Shown here: piece by piece, positions 10,429 through 20,902 of the stretch
Position numbering within the stretch: the first letter of the stretch is position 1
Layout of the letters: every line of letters begins with the position of its first letter
NCBI GenBank assembly: GCA_009731375.1
Contig: BJOX01000163.1
Coordinates: forward strand, 428,457 to 492,456
Length of the DNA stretch: 64,000 bases
Direction: 5' to 3'
DNA from: Paulinella micropora
Lineage: Eukaryota > Cercozoa > Imbricatea > Euglyphida
Made by a program: the position numbers and the translations under genes
The notes under the pieces: model-generated
The model's input: the letters and a program-made list of their open reading frames with translations, nothing else
The model's database searches: none
Told to the model about the DNA's origin: nothing

Positions 10429-12299
10429 ATGAGAAGTAAGCCAAAGAAAAAACTTAAACAACGACCGCCGAGGTTATACAGAACCAAAGATGGTCGTCCG
10501 TACATTAAAGTGAAAAGCAAACGAGCATATCTTAATTTTGGTGAGAAAACGAATGACCTTTCAACACTTCAAATCGTTAAAATGTTTCTGAAATATATGG
10601 GGAATAAGAAAACAAAGAATACACGAAAGACAAAAGAGCGAATAGTTAAGTCTGAATTCAACCGCCTTGAACATGAGAACCGAAATCAGGTAAATAATCA
10701 GCTAGATAAACTCAAACTGGAAAAGTATGAGCAATTACACGAACTGGAAAAGAAAGACAAAGAAGCAAAAGAACAACAAAAAGAAAATAGAAGAGCGAAA
10801 AGCCGAAACGAAAAGAAACGAAATCGCACTCATACAGACTGAATCCGATCAAGCTCAAAGATTGGCTACTATTGACGGAGAAATGAAAAGACAAAACGCA
10901 ATGAACGAGGCTTTACTCGAAAGAGATATAGCGATGAATGAAGCAAAAGATAAATTAAACAGAAAGGAAAGAAACAAAGGGAATATGTTTTGACTGAAGA
11001 AGAAGCCATAGCATTTGCGAAGGAAATTCAAAGAAGAGAAAATGAAGCGAAACGACGACAAGACGATTTAAGACAGCAAGCAATGGAAGCAGAACAGAAA
11101 GCGGAGGAAGCGGACCAGAAAGCAGTGAAAGCAGACCAGAAAGCATTCATAGCAATTTTAGACCGAGCTCAAACTCTATTTGCCAGCAAAGAAAAACACA
11201 GGAAAATTCAAATAGTACCATTAGCAAAAAAATTAAAGTGGAAATCACTTGGTGCTAGAAAAGGAAATGTGGATGCGGAAGGCAGAACAGCTACTCAATA
11301 TATTAAAGAAATTATAGCCCTTAGACAAGGCGAATTAAAAATAACCGCTGGTATGACATTTGAAGAATTGGAAAATGCTTTAATAGGAGTAACCGCACAG
11401 GGCGGAAATGGTGCGAAAAATCTGGAAGACATCATTAGAAAAATATTAACTAAGATGATGATAAAAAAGCATTTGAAACGAAGTGAATGGAAGACCAAAT
11501 CAAAGAAAAAAGAATTAGTAAATACTCTAATAAACAAAATGTATGCCGACCCTAACACATATAAGGCACTTTCAAATGAATTCCAGATACAACCAGAGCA
11601 ACAACCAGGGGCAAGCCCCCGCACCCCCGAGGTGGAGGAAGAGCAACAACCACCAGCAGGGGCAAGCCCCCGCACCCCCGAGGTGGAGGAAGAGCAACAA
11701 CCACCACCAGAGCAACAACCACCACCACCCACAGAAGAGCAACCATCACCAGCCCCCACAGAAGTTCAACAAGAGGTAAATCCAGGGGTTGTAGGGGGAG
11801 GAGGCCCCTACCGAGGTTTAATGACGGATGAAATTGACAACATTATGAAATATGATTGGTATTTAGGGACAGTAGCTAGCGACGAAATAAACAAACTGAA
11901 GCCTGAAAAAAGAAAAAAGTATGGCTTTATTATGAATTTAGATAAGTCTAGCCAACCAGGCTCACATTGGATTGCTGTTTGGGTTGACCTAATTAAAGAC
12001 AATTCTATTGAAATCTACGACCCGCTCGCACTGTATAAGCCGACTGACATATTTCAACACCAAATGAAACAGCTAATAGATAAAAGCCGTCCTGATAGTT
12101 ATTTATTAATGAAGGTTAATCAAGTTAAAAACCAAAGCGACACAACAGATACCTGCGGGTGGCACAGTAATTTAGGTTTTTGTTAGAGCGGGCGAAAGGA
12201 AACCGCTTTAAATTCGCCAGCGGTTGGACGGACTTAAAAGCAAAAGAAGCGGAGGAGTTGAAAGCCCAGAACGGCTACGGCTTTGACACTTTCATTTGA
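10429..12299 (+). pseudogene. adenain-like maturation protease with long coiled-coil N-terminus (frameshifted)
   Basis: The C-terminal domain is an adenovirus/Polinton-type cysteine protease (C5/C48 fold). TDEIDNIM is followed by GSHWIAVWVD (catalytic His), IEIYDPL (acid residue) and TCGWHS (nucleophile Cys). Such enzymes cleave capsid and core proteins during virion maturation. Upstream is a Lys/Glu/Gln-rich coiled coil from ATG 10429 that changes frame near 10790-10840 and again near 10950-10990. It then passes through a KLKWKSLGARKG domain and a Pro/Glu/Gln linker holding two 51-bp repeats. A further frameshift in a T-run at about 12176-12184 splits the last ~40 residues from the catalytic core. 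The coiled coil and protease could be two separate genes (break near 11000). The frameshifts make it non-functional as assembled. Confidence 0.75.
11606..11679 (+). repeat. two in-frame copies of GC-rich palindromic mini-repeat
   Basis: CAGGGGCAAGCCCCCGCACC followed by CCC occurs at 11606-11628 and 11657-11679, 51 bp apart (17 codons), inside the protease linker. The same motif is intergenic at 14734-14756 and, with a changed loop, at 16121-16146. GGGG-CAA-GCCCC can form a stem-loop. In the linker it encodes GASPRTPE. Confidence 0.8.
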
Positions 12300-12341
12300 A
12301 GCAATTAAAACAAAAATATATTTTTTCATTATATAGTTGCG

Positions 12342-13151
12342 ATGGATTACAGGGGAGGCAGGAGCTCTAACATTTACTATGTCAATAGCAAAAATAGGAT
12401 AAACGGCACGGACAGTGATTTCACTCACTCCATTGATATGAAATCGCTAGACATCCCGACACACTGTAAAATTTTACATATCTATGTGCCGAAATCGTAT
12501 TACTCTGTGGCAAGTCCTTACAACACTTTTACTCTGAGTGAAAATGGTAACGAGGCACTCATTACGATACCAGAGTGCAACTATACAATGAACAACTTAA
12601 AAAATAAACTAGCAGAGGTGCTAACCGCAGACAGCCCCAACCATTACACATACACAATAACAAGCAACAACACCAACACTGACCCAGAAGATGGTAAGCT
12701 ATTATTTGCGAACAATCCCATTGACATTCAACCGCGGTTTATATTTGATGACGAAACTCGTATTCACGAAATTATGGGGTTTGAGCGGTCCTCTACTTAT
12801 TTCTTCGCCAACAATCACCTAAGGTCGTCAAATGTCATAATCTTGACGGGCGAAAAAACATTGTATCTACAAAGCGACCTAGTTGGTGAGGGTGATAACC
12901 ACGTGCTCCACGAAATATACACAGCAAATGAAATCCCGTTCGGCTCTGTTATCTACGACGGCTCGGGTAGTGAATACGGAAAACGGCTATCTACGAGTTC
13001 AAGCAATGTGTATCGGTTTTACTTAACTGACAAAAACGACCAAGCCATCAACCTCAACGGGCTCGGCATTGTTATGACATTATTGATTTACAGGGAAACG
13101 AATTATTTTAATTTATTTACATCATTTTTTAATTTGTTAAAAAATCGTTAA
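12342..13151 (+). CDS. minor capsid (penton-type) protein
   Basis: 269 residues from ATG to TAA, uninterrupted. The order of motifs is that of Polinton/PLV minor capsid proteins: an N-terminal SSNIYYVNSKNRINGTDSDF segment, then YVPKSYYSVASPYNTFTLSE, then ITIPECNYTM, then FIFDDETRIHEIMGF, and a final LNGLGIVMTLLIYRE strand. The family is a single jelly-roll protein occupying the capsid vertices. It lies directly before the major capsid gene, the usual Polinton order. A CATTATATAG element is about 10 bp upstream. This is one of the few intact long genes of the element. Confidence 0.85.
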   Translation: MDYRGGRSSNIYYVNSKNRINGTDSDFTHSIDMKSLDIPTHCKILHIYVPKSYYSVASPYNTFTLSENGNEALITIPECNYTMNNLKNKLAEVLTADSPNHYTYTITSNNTNTDPEDGKLLFANNPIDIQPRFIFDDETRIHEIMGFERSSTYFFANNHLRSSNVIILTGEKTLYLQSDLVGEGDNHVLHEIYTANEIPFGSVIYDGSGSEYGKRLSTSSSNVYRFYLTDKNDQAINLNGLGIVMTLLIYRETNYFNLFTSFFNLLKNR

Positions 13152-13182
13152 TTAATTTTAATTTTAGAATTATTTTTTTTCT

Positions 13183-13195
13183 AGTATTACAATAT
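13183..13195 (+). promoter_or_regulatory. TATTACAATATA motif upstream of major capsid gene
   Basis: TATTACAATATAG lies about 40 bp before the MCP ATG. A matching TTATTACAATATACG lies at about 14793-14808, about 70 bp before the structural gene at 14872. Shorter CAATATA and TATATA relatives precede the 10429 and 10056 genes. Candidate late promoter; inference from recurrence only. Confidence 0.4.
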
Positions 13196-13230
13196 AGAAG
13201 AACCAAAACTTGAAAAACCGAAAAAACAAA

Positions 13231-14705
13231 ATGCCTACACAACACGGAGGCGAACTAGATTTCAGCAAGACTGACTATATCAGTGCTTCGTATCGTTTGA
13301 ATAAGCTTGCCCCTCGTGAGGGTTCTGGAACATTTGAAGTCACCACTGCTGGCGGACAAGAACGAAGTTTTGACCTTATTAGCCGACCTTTTAATCTCGC
13401 TCGGTCTTATTTGAGTTTTACTTATATTATGAGAGCGGCTGGTGCCAACACTTATTCAAGAATTTTTATGGACTGCCTTTCACAAATTAGCCAGATACAA
13501 CTTCAGACCCGTAGCGGTGTTTATCTGTGCGACATTAACAACCTCAGAACTGTGACTAAGATGTTGTGGAAACCAGAAATGAGCTTGAAGGATTTCTTAG
13601 ACCTTCCTAACCACGGTGATGCTAGTGGCTATGGCTGTATGCTCCAAAAGTGTAATGCTAACGGCTTGATTAATATCAGTGCTGTTGAAGGAACTAGAAC
13701 TGCCTTTCGTGCGGCTACAGATGCTGGTAACAATGTTGCCGCCTCTACTCAGGCTCTATTGCGAGAGCCCGTGATTTCTGCTCGTCGTCACGATGATGCT
13801 GCTTTGACTGATGGAACTGGAGCACTATCCGCCGTAAATGTTAATTACAACGAGGCAAAGTATCTTTTGGGAAGTGGAGCTAATGCTGCTTTGGCCAGTA
13901 ATGCTAAACTTCCTTTGGGTATGATTCTCAATACTATTTTCGCACGTGATAAGACTATTATGTTTCCAGAGATTTTGACTCTGCGAATTGTGTGAAGTGC
14001 TACTGACAGAACCGGTTATACGGTGACGAATGGTGCTGATACTGCTATTAGCACTGCGAGTGTTGGTAGTGCCGCTATGACTGTATCTGCTGATGTTACC
14101 AATCATGTCTTGTTTCTTGCGGTTGAAACGAACCCTGATGTCATTCAATCAATCCAGCAGAAGATTGCTAGTTCTGAAGGTATGAGCTTCAATATTGATT
14201 ATCCCTATGTTTATAAGAATACTACACCCGCAAGCACAACCCAAAATATTATTATGCGATTTGACAGAGGTCACGGTCGCCGTTTGAAAAAGATTTATCA
14301 CTCTGTTTTTAACAACGAAGAAAAGAAGAATACAGCTTATGACCACGATAACCGTGCCGCCGCTAAGGTTGTTAATTTTTACATTACTCTGGATGGTGCC
14401 CGCCAGCAAGATTTCAACATTGATGCTGCGAGCGAAGAAGACTATATGTACCTGAAGCCAAAGATTGAGGGTTCGGCCTTGTTGAATAACGATGTGTATA
14501 AATACAACTGATTCTGGGTTGATACTTGGGATAATACCCGTCCGCTATGGAGCAAGGACCAAAATGAAATCAGTGGTTTAAGCCTTGATACTGAGCGACG
14601 ATGGGAGTTTATTGCGACTACCGCGAATGCCGCCTTCAACCATTACACGGTGGCAATCACTCAGCGGAGGTTCAGGTTAAGGCGAATATGATTACGATTA
14701 GTTAA
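13231..14705 (+). CDS. major capsid protein (double jelly-roll type), two in-frame TGA and a late frameshift
   Basis: Start ATG 13231, preferred over an upstream TTG at 13210. The protein begins PTQHGGELDFSKTDYI and contains RSFDLISRPFNLARSYLSF, the usual N-terminal jelly-roll region of Polinton/PLV MCPs. TGA occurs at 13993-13995 (after LTLRIV) and 14509-14511 (after VYKYN); both sites look like expected Trp positions. Near 14660 one base appears missing: in the other frame the sequence ends VQVKANMITIS, TAA at 14703-14705, which matches the usual family ending. Length is about 490 residues, normal for the family. It forms the trimeric hexon-like capsomers. Read literally it is broken; with TGA as Trp only the late frameshift remains. 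Confidence 0.85.
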
Positions 14706-14733
14706 GAGGTAATTATTAATTTTTGATAGTTAG

Positions 14734-14756
14734 CAGGGGCAAGCCCCCGCACCCCC
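14734..14756 (+). repeat. GC-rich palindromic mini-repeat (intergenic copy)
   Basis: CAGGGGCAAGCCCCCGCACC plus CCC just after the MCP stop, in an otherwise AT-rich spacer. Could act as a 3'-end hairpin or be a mobile palindromic unit. Confidence 0.7.
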
Positions 14757-14871
14757 CGATAGGTGATAATTAATTTTCATGGATTATTTATTTTTTATTA
14801 CAATATACGAAGCTTACACAAAACATTTTTTGAGGTTGTAGGAGGTTTTTTGTAAAAAAAAAGCTCCTACT

Positions 14872-16120
14872 ATGAGTCACCAACGAAATTTGATAGCACA
14901 AAATCCGAAAGGAGACTTTATCAATGTAAAGGTCGGCTACGATGGTAATGTTGAAACCAATAGCATGAAAACAGCTTTCGGTGAAGCATTGGTCAGCCAA
15001 TTAACACCAGTCCTACAAGAGATTTTCTCATACACAATCAATACACGAATATGGACATTAACTCAAACTGATGCGACAATTTCATTTAATGCTAATATGG
15101 CCGAACTTAAAACAGATATGAAGACAACCGCGAATGCTGTATTGACGAGCAAAAAAAGAATTAATTACAGAACTGGTATGGGAGTTCTAACACGATTTAC
15201 TGCTTTATGTAATATTGATGAGACGAAAGACTACGATTCATATATCGGCATAGGTGAAAGTGATTTTACTAATGGCTTCTATTTTTACAAAATAAGAGCG
15301 ACTGGTATGAATATTGCCAGTGTTAAAGGAGGGGTGCCGACACTTATTCCCCAAGCGAACTGGGATGACCCGTGTGATGGGACAAAAGATATGCCCGCCT
15401 TAGACTGGACCAAAGGTAATGTATTCCAGATTAAATTTCAATATTTAGGATTTGATGATAAGATTCTACATTGAAAATCAATCCACTGGGGAATTTCAGC
15501 TGGTTCATACAATAAAATATGCGAATGCGAATGTGGGTGTTAGTCTTTCAAATACAACCCTACCTTTTTCGGCTTGTATCAGAAATTATGGAACTGGTAA
15601 TGCTAATCAAATATTAAAAACAGCCAGTTGTAGTATGTTTATTGAGGGCACTAACACTATTAATTCAAGCATATCAAATGAAGCAGAAGGAAGTGAGCCA
15701 GCGAGCACAACGGAAAGCCCAATTATTAGCATAAAAAATAAAACAACTTTTAATGGTGTTACCAATTATTCAATTGTTTATTCATCTCTCGTGAGCATAT
15801 CAAACGAAGACGGCAAAGTTAATATAGTGCGGATTGTGAAAACGACTGGAGCACTTACGGCGGAGAACTTCGCGGATATTGATACCAAAACTTCAATCAT
15901 ATCAAAGGATGTCAGTGCGACTGCTTTGGGTGCTGCCGTTATAACGGATGTCATTCTTAAACTTTATGTTAATGCTACTTCAAGCCAGCTTGTTGACCTG
16001 CGAACTTACGACATACAACTTTCTCCTGGCGAAAATCTAACATTTTTACAAAAGTCTGTATCAACTCCCAATAATGGAGGAAATGTGAGTGTTATAGTTA
16101 ATTTCTTAGAGGATCACTAG
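14872..16120 (+). pseudogene. PLV structural/fibre-like protein split by one frameshift
   Basis: The first frame (14872-15474, ATG start) includes MKTAFGEALVSQLTPVLQEI, a RINYRTGMGVLTRFTAL segment and KGNVFQIKFQYLGF. The second frame (from about 15455 to TAG 16120) continues FYIENQSTGEFQLVHTIKYA and ends SVIVNFLEDH. The two overlap by about 20 nt and together give about 415 residues, consistent with a single 1-bp indel near 15455. I recall comparable proteins beside the capsid genes of other PLVs and large viruses, where a receptor-binding or tail-fibre-like role is assumed, but I cannot name a family. Its place after the MCP supports a virion role. Confidence 0.65.
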
Positions 16121-16262
16121 CAGGGGACTTCGTCCCCCGCACCCCCTCCGATGCTGACTTAGTGATTTACCGAAAAAAAAAATACTTAACGGCGGGGTTG
16201 TAGGGGTTGTAAGGGCAAGCCCTTACAAACCCAAGTTTTGTGAAACTTTTTATAAAAGTTTC
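16121..16262. promoter_or_regulatory. intergenic hairpin cluster and inverted regulatory module
   Basis: Holds a GC palindromic repeat (16121-16146), a TTGTAAGGGCAAGCCCTTAC hairpin (about 16207-16226), and an inverted copy of the AACTTTT..AAAGTTTCAC module (16232-16262). It separates the end of the structural gene from the convergent ExoX-C-like gene, so it may hold 3'-end signals for both. Confidence 0.45.
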
Positions 16263-16267
16263 AGCCC

Positions 16268-16495
16268 CTACAAATACTTTTTCACTTCAGCCGTATTTCT
16301 ACACGGCTGACGAACTAAGCATTCAATATACGGCTTGTCAATCTTTGCGATATCTTCAAACTTCTTTCCCTTGTATTTGCCGAATTGAAAAGTGTCTTTC
16401 GGCTGTGTATTTCTCTTTTCTTCAATCGCTTTTATTTCGTCGTGTATTACCTTTTCAACATCTTCCAACGAAAAAGATTTTTTTTTCTCCTTCAA
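16268..16495 (-). CDS. ExoX C-terminal-like (DUF3820-type) small protein
   Basis: 75 residues, ATG to TAG. After a helical Lys/Glu-rich N-terminus comes FQFGKYKGKKFEDIAKIDKPYIECL, the FGKYKGxxFxDIAxxDPxYxxWL-type motif found at the C-terminus of ExoX-like exonucleases and as a stand-alone domain in phages and large viruses. That domain is thought to help bind nucleic acid; no exonuclease domain is attached. It lies convergently with the structural gene and divergently from the lipase. Confidence 0.6.
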   Translation of the reverse strand: MKEKKKSFSLEDVEKVIHDEIKAIEEKRNTQPKDTFQFGKYKGKKFEDIAKIDKPYIECLVRQPCRNTAEVKKYL

Positions 16496-16597
16496 TGGAA
16501 AGTTTTTGGAATTTCTGGCACAGTCTTGTAAGGGTGGTCATAGTAGGGCGTATATATAGGGTAATATATATATATATAAAAAAATTAATTATATAGA

Positions 16598-16651
16598 AAC
16601 TTTTGAAAAACTTTCACAAAACCAGTGGAGGTGCGGAGGTGAAATCTCCGC
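16598..16651 (+). promoter_or_regulatory. PLV upstream module, second copy
   Basis: AACTTTTGAAAAACTTTCAC, then AAAACCAGTGGAGG, then the GCGGAG/CTCCGC stem. It is the same arrangement as at 8641-8692 and again ends directly before a gene start. Confidence 0.5.
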
Positions 16652-16653
16652 GA

Positions 16654-17340
16654 ATAAGTGAGTGGATAAAGTTCGTAAAGGCTTACTCTGCTAAGTATAA
16701 CATAAGCTACAAGTAGGCATTGAAAAAGGCGAGCAAAGAATATAAGAAACAAAAGGGAGGCAATGCGGATTTGTCAGAGGATGTCTATTTATCTTCATCA
16801 GAGAGAAAGGGTGCGGACGGTTGGAAACCAGTCGCAAGCAAAGAAAAATCAACAGTATATGAAAAAGAGGGTAAAGCTATTGTGGCATTTAGAGGTTCAG
16901 TAGATAAGCGAGACTTACTCACAGATGTCGCATTGGTGAAGGGAATATTGAAAAGAACACCGAGATATAAAGAAGAGCAGAAGCTGGTGGATGAAGTGAT
17001 GAAGAAATATGGTAAAGATAATGTAGAGCTGACGGGGCATTCGTTAGGTGGCACGATAGCAAACGACTTAAGCCGACAGACTGGTGTAAGGGCTACAACA
17101 TACAATAAAGGTAGTAGCACGAGGGACCTCATTGAGGGAGTGATTGATCGAGTAGCTACAAGTTCAAATCCAAAAGGTAAAAGGGCAAAGACGGCGAAGC
17201 TAACGACGAACTACCGAACAGCATTTGACCATGTTTCATTGTTAGGTGCTAGTGCTGTAAATACTAAGTTAGTCAAACCAAAAAAAGGAATTCATACTAT
17301 TAGGAGCTTCAAAGGTAAAGGCAAAAAAATATATCCATAA
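16654..17340 (+). pseudogene. lipase (class 3 type) with lost start and one nonsense codon
   Basis: The catalytic part contains the alpha/beta-hydrolase nucleophile elbow GHSLGG (near 17035), an upstream AIVAFRGSVD strand-turn that fits the oxyanion region, and a later AFDHVSLLG that could hold the catalytic His. Class 3-type lipases occur in several virophages and PLVs and could help breach membranes. Upstream in frame is a WIKFVKAYSAKYNISYK ... ALKKASKEYKK helix pair often seen at the start of virus proteins. It is cut by TAG at 16714-16716. The expected initiator position at 16654 is ATA, so both the start and one Gln-like codon appear mutated by single transitions. A TTG at 16720 would give a 206-residue form without the leader. 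Stop TAA. Confidence 0.7.
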
Positions 17341-17341
17341 T

Positions 17342-20300
17342 TTAACTGCGAATGTGAAAGCCGAGCGGGATGCTGTCGTTGTCGTTAATGAACTCACTGC
17401 CAGCCCATTTATTCTCATTAACTTGTTTTTTAACATTCATCATATGTAAAATGCTAAAATGTGGGACTTGTTGTTGTTTGCTGTTTCTATCAATGTGTAT
17501 TTTTTTCATTTGGAAATCCTTTACATTTTCAATGCTACCGCCTTTGTCCATCTTATCAAATGTATCATAGTTTAGCTGATTAGCATCTAAGCCTTTACCC
17601 CTAAAATGGAAATATCTTTTAACTCCATTTTCGGCTGTTTCTATTTTAACTCCTTTTGAAATATGCTTTAAGTCGTTCTTAGTCATTCCTTCCGTAAAGG
17701 CATCCTTCGTCGTAAATTCTAACATACATAGTTTTGGTGCTATCCACACACCTTTTATAATCTTACATCCATCGCCTAAGTCGTCCCCTATACCGCCAAG
17801 TTTCTTATTACCCATATTCTTGATATATCTCGCACATCTAGCATGGATTTGGAGGCTGTCGGTGTCGGTGTAGTAAAAGTCGTCTTCAATTCTTCTATGT
17901 GGGTTGGCTTCCTTGATATAGTTGAACATAATTCGTCTGCTATATGCTAGTATGAATGCCCCGTAGTGTGAAGGCTTTGTTATGCTACTCTCCAATAAGA
18001 TTGGATTGCGAGGTAAGCCTGATATGTGCCATAAATCTTTTCCTTCTTTATCCGTAAATTTAACAATGTCAGTTATTTGATTACTATTCCAGAATTTCCA
18101 GTATTCTTCGTTAGTTTGTATATATGTTGTAATAGATGGTATAGGTCGTTGTATCATTTTACCATATAGACTATTCATAAACAGCTTGGCGAGCAGATAT
18201 TGTGGGCTTCCTTTCACCGCATTATCTTTCGCCTTGAACATATCGTTTATGTAGTCGGCGAAGACACATTCAGATTTTATAGTGTAGTATCCTTTATGAA
18301 TGCGGACTTCATATCCTTCGGCTACCATATCCTCAATATCTACACTCGTCAGCCATTGGTCTTTCATATCTTCTAGTCGCCATTTAAGAGAGCCCATTCT
18401 ATCTCTCTGTCCAATCCTTGAAATGTAATATGTCTTTTGGAGAAATGTAGTCAAGGTTGTAAATACCGTTTTGAAGGATTCGCAGGTCAAATGGACCGAT
18501 TGTTTCCATTATATCGCCCACCATAAATTCGTTTAAAATTGCTGATGGGTATAGAGAGACAACATCCGCATCAATCAGGTAATCATCTATATCAGCGTAT
18601 CCTATTTCTTTTTCAAATATCTTTCATACTGAGCTGAAATGAGCCGCCTCTTAGACGGGTAAGTCCTGCCCCCGATAATCGCTTTTCTAAATGCTCTTTC
18701 CTGTTCTACATTTGGTAGTCTTACTTCGTATTTACCATCTACGTATTTTTTCCATATGTTGAAAGCTAAGCTAGAAGTTGAAATGTATGAAGTTAGATTG
18801 ACTTTATGAGCTGTAAATATCGTCGTGTTTAACTTATCGTATAATTCCTTCAAACCCATAACATTATTGCTTAGATAAACCAAACAGTCCTGCCTCGTCT
18901 TCTCGTCCATATCCTCCCACTTTTTGGCACGGTTGTGGTCAAAGTCGCCTTTTAGGATTTCACATCCAATACTTTCAAGATTTGTTTTAAGACTTTCTTG
19001 TGTATGCTTACACATATCCCACATCTTAACATTTTCAAATTCTAAGCAGATAATAGAACCGTTGTTTATTTTTGACGACTTAATCTTAATACCCCTTTTA
19101 ATTAATTCTTTGTGTATGAAGTAGTGGTCAAAGTTCGCCCCATTAAAACCATTAACATATAGAACTGGTGGTTTGACCGGCACCCACCCTCCTTTATACA
19201 GTCGCCTCGTTCTATTAGTAGGTCGATGAATTTACTTATACAATCTTTACCCGCTATAAATTTGAAACCCTCAGACCCCTGAGTATATCCGACTATGTAG
19301 CAGTCGTGGATATCGTAGCCGACCGCGATGGTTGTATTTCTAAATGTTTCCAAATCGTAATGGAGAACTTGGTCGTTATTTATTTTTTCTTCTGTGTGTA
19401 GTTTAGTTATTAAGTGTCTTTTACCATTCTTCTTCAATCTAATATCAGCAAATCTTTTTCTGTTAAGATTACAGGTATGTTTCTTCAGATATAATTGTAA
19501 GCAGTCTTCGCACCGCTTCTTGAATTGCTTAACCAATCCGTAATAGTGGTTATTTTCTAAAAAGATTATTTTATCTGGTTCTTGTCCTTCTTCATTTGTG
19601 CTGACTGTTTCCTTCATTATCGCATCTGTTATTTCGTATGTTTTCCCTTCCTTCGCATATTTTTCAATATTTGGATGGCTATTGAAAATGGTATGGGGGA
19701 GTTTGGCGGAAGGTTGAATTCAGCTCGGACTTTATTACATCTGTTCTTGTTCATCGGTTGAATATTTAGAATATCCTTACATAAGAAGAATAAGCAGTTG
19801 TTATTTTTGCTTGGCGGAGATATCTTTCTACCTTCTTCAACCTTCTCCCTCTTTTCGGTTTTTCCTTCATAGCATCCTCCGCCTTTTTCTTGAACTATGG
19901 TTATTTCCACATATCGTATGTTTCTTTCATATCCTCTGTCACTGGCTTCAATATTGTTTATGTTGAACTCGTTCAGAGAATCCATAAACATAGTATCGTA
20001 TTGGCGGAGTTGAAATGAATTAAAACTTTTCTTTTTTAAATAGTGGTCGTATCGCTCATTAGCAGGAGCGGTGGAGTATGTTATAGATATATTGACATCC
20101 GCATTAGCTGTCATCCCTTCCCTTCTAGCATTTCTTATAGCGGGTATAAATACCTTCTCTTCTAGAGCATTCGTATCATAGAAGCTTATATCTAAGTCCT
20201 AAATTTGAATGTGAGAGAGTTCAGCTGGTTATCCCTCCTAACTTCGTAATCGTTTGCTCTAAACTCTCGCCTTTTTGCTTCCCTAGTCTTAGCTTCGCGG

Positions 20301-20452
20301 AGATTTACCCTCGTATTACTACGAATGTTAGATAGAAGGTCTTGGCGGTTTTTTCTATCTTTCGTTTCAACCCTTCTAAGCTTAGCCTTAGCCTGTAGTA
20401 GTTCCACATTCTTCTTGTTCGGTCTAGGGGGTAGAGGTGGCTTGTATGACAT
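17342..20452 (-). pseudogene. protein-primed-type family B DNA polymerase (frameshifted)
   Basis: Read on the minus strand, the exonuclease region includes HYDLETFRNTTIAVGYDIHD and LYVNGFNGANFDHYFI. Palm motif A is DADVVSLYPSAIL (near 18540). Motif B is in KLFMNSLYGKMIQRP, and motif C is YYTDTDSLQ (near 17860). These mark a replicative polB of Polinton/PLV type. Frame changes occur near 20190, 19690, 19185, 18600 and 18430. The N-terminal basic segment (20192-20452, MSYKPPLPPRPNKK) is probably the start of the same protein, joined by a frameshift at 20190, though it could be a separate 86-residue gene. Total length is about 1,000 residues, as expected. No in-frame TGA is needed; its roughly ten Trp codons are all TGG. 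Non-functional as assembled. Confidence 0.85.
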
Positions 20453-20592
20453 TGTGTATTATGGAATAGACTTTTTGGTTTGGCATTAATCCCAATGATT
20501 CATATTATGGTTGTAATATTTGTTTAGATGATAATTATATTAATGAAAAAAAATTATTGGAAAAAAGTAATTAATTATTAGAGTACTTAGTT

Positions 20593-20847
20593 TTACTGCA
20601 TTTCAATTTCTACAACACTTTCCATTTTTTGTTTCTTTTTCATCGCATATCGTTCCTTCCTTTTCGCCGATATGGCTTCTTTATTCCTTTCATAATATGA
20701 AACTCCAGCCTTTCTATACATTTCTGGGTTTTATAAGACTTATCTTCTTGAAGCCTCGTAATGAGCTTTTTTCTTTTCTTCATGAGATGTATATTTAGCA
20801 GGTCGCCCTAACTTTACAGAGCCTACCGTTCCGCTTTGTGACGGCAT
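20593..20847 (-). pseudogene. small basic protein with GRP motif (one frameshift)
   Basis: ATG at 20847 gives SVKLGRPAKYTSHEEKKKAH; the frame then breaks near 20740 and continues NPEMYRKAGVSYYERNKEAI to TAA at 20593. Both halves are rich in Lys, Arg, Tyr and Glu. Short proteins with a GRPxKY start and repeated Tyr-Lys helices occur in large DNA viruses and may bind DNA; that role is inferred. Confidence 0.5.
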
Positions 20848-20902
20848 GATGAATTATTGCTATATAATAATAATCATAATTATATAAATTAAAAATTAAT
20901 TC

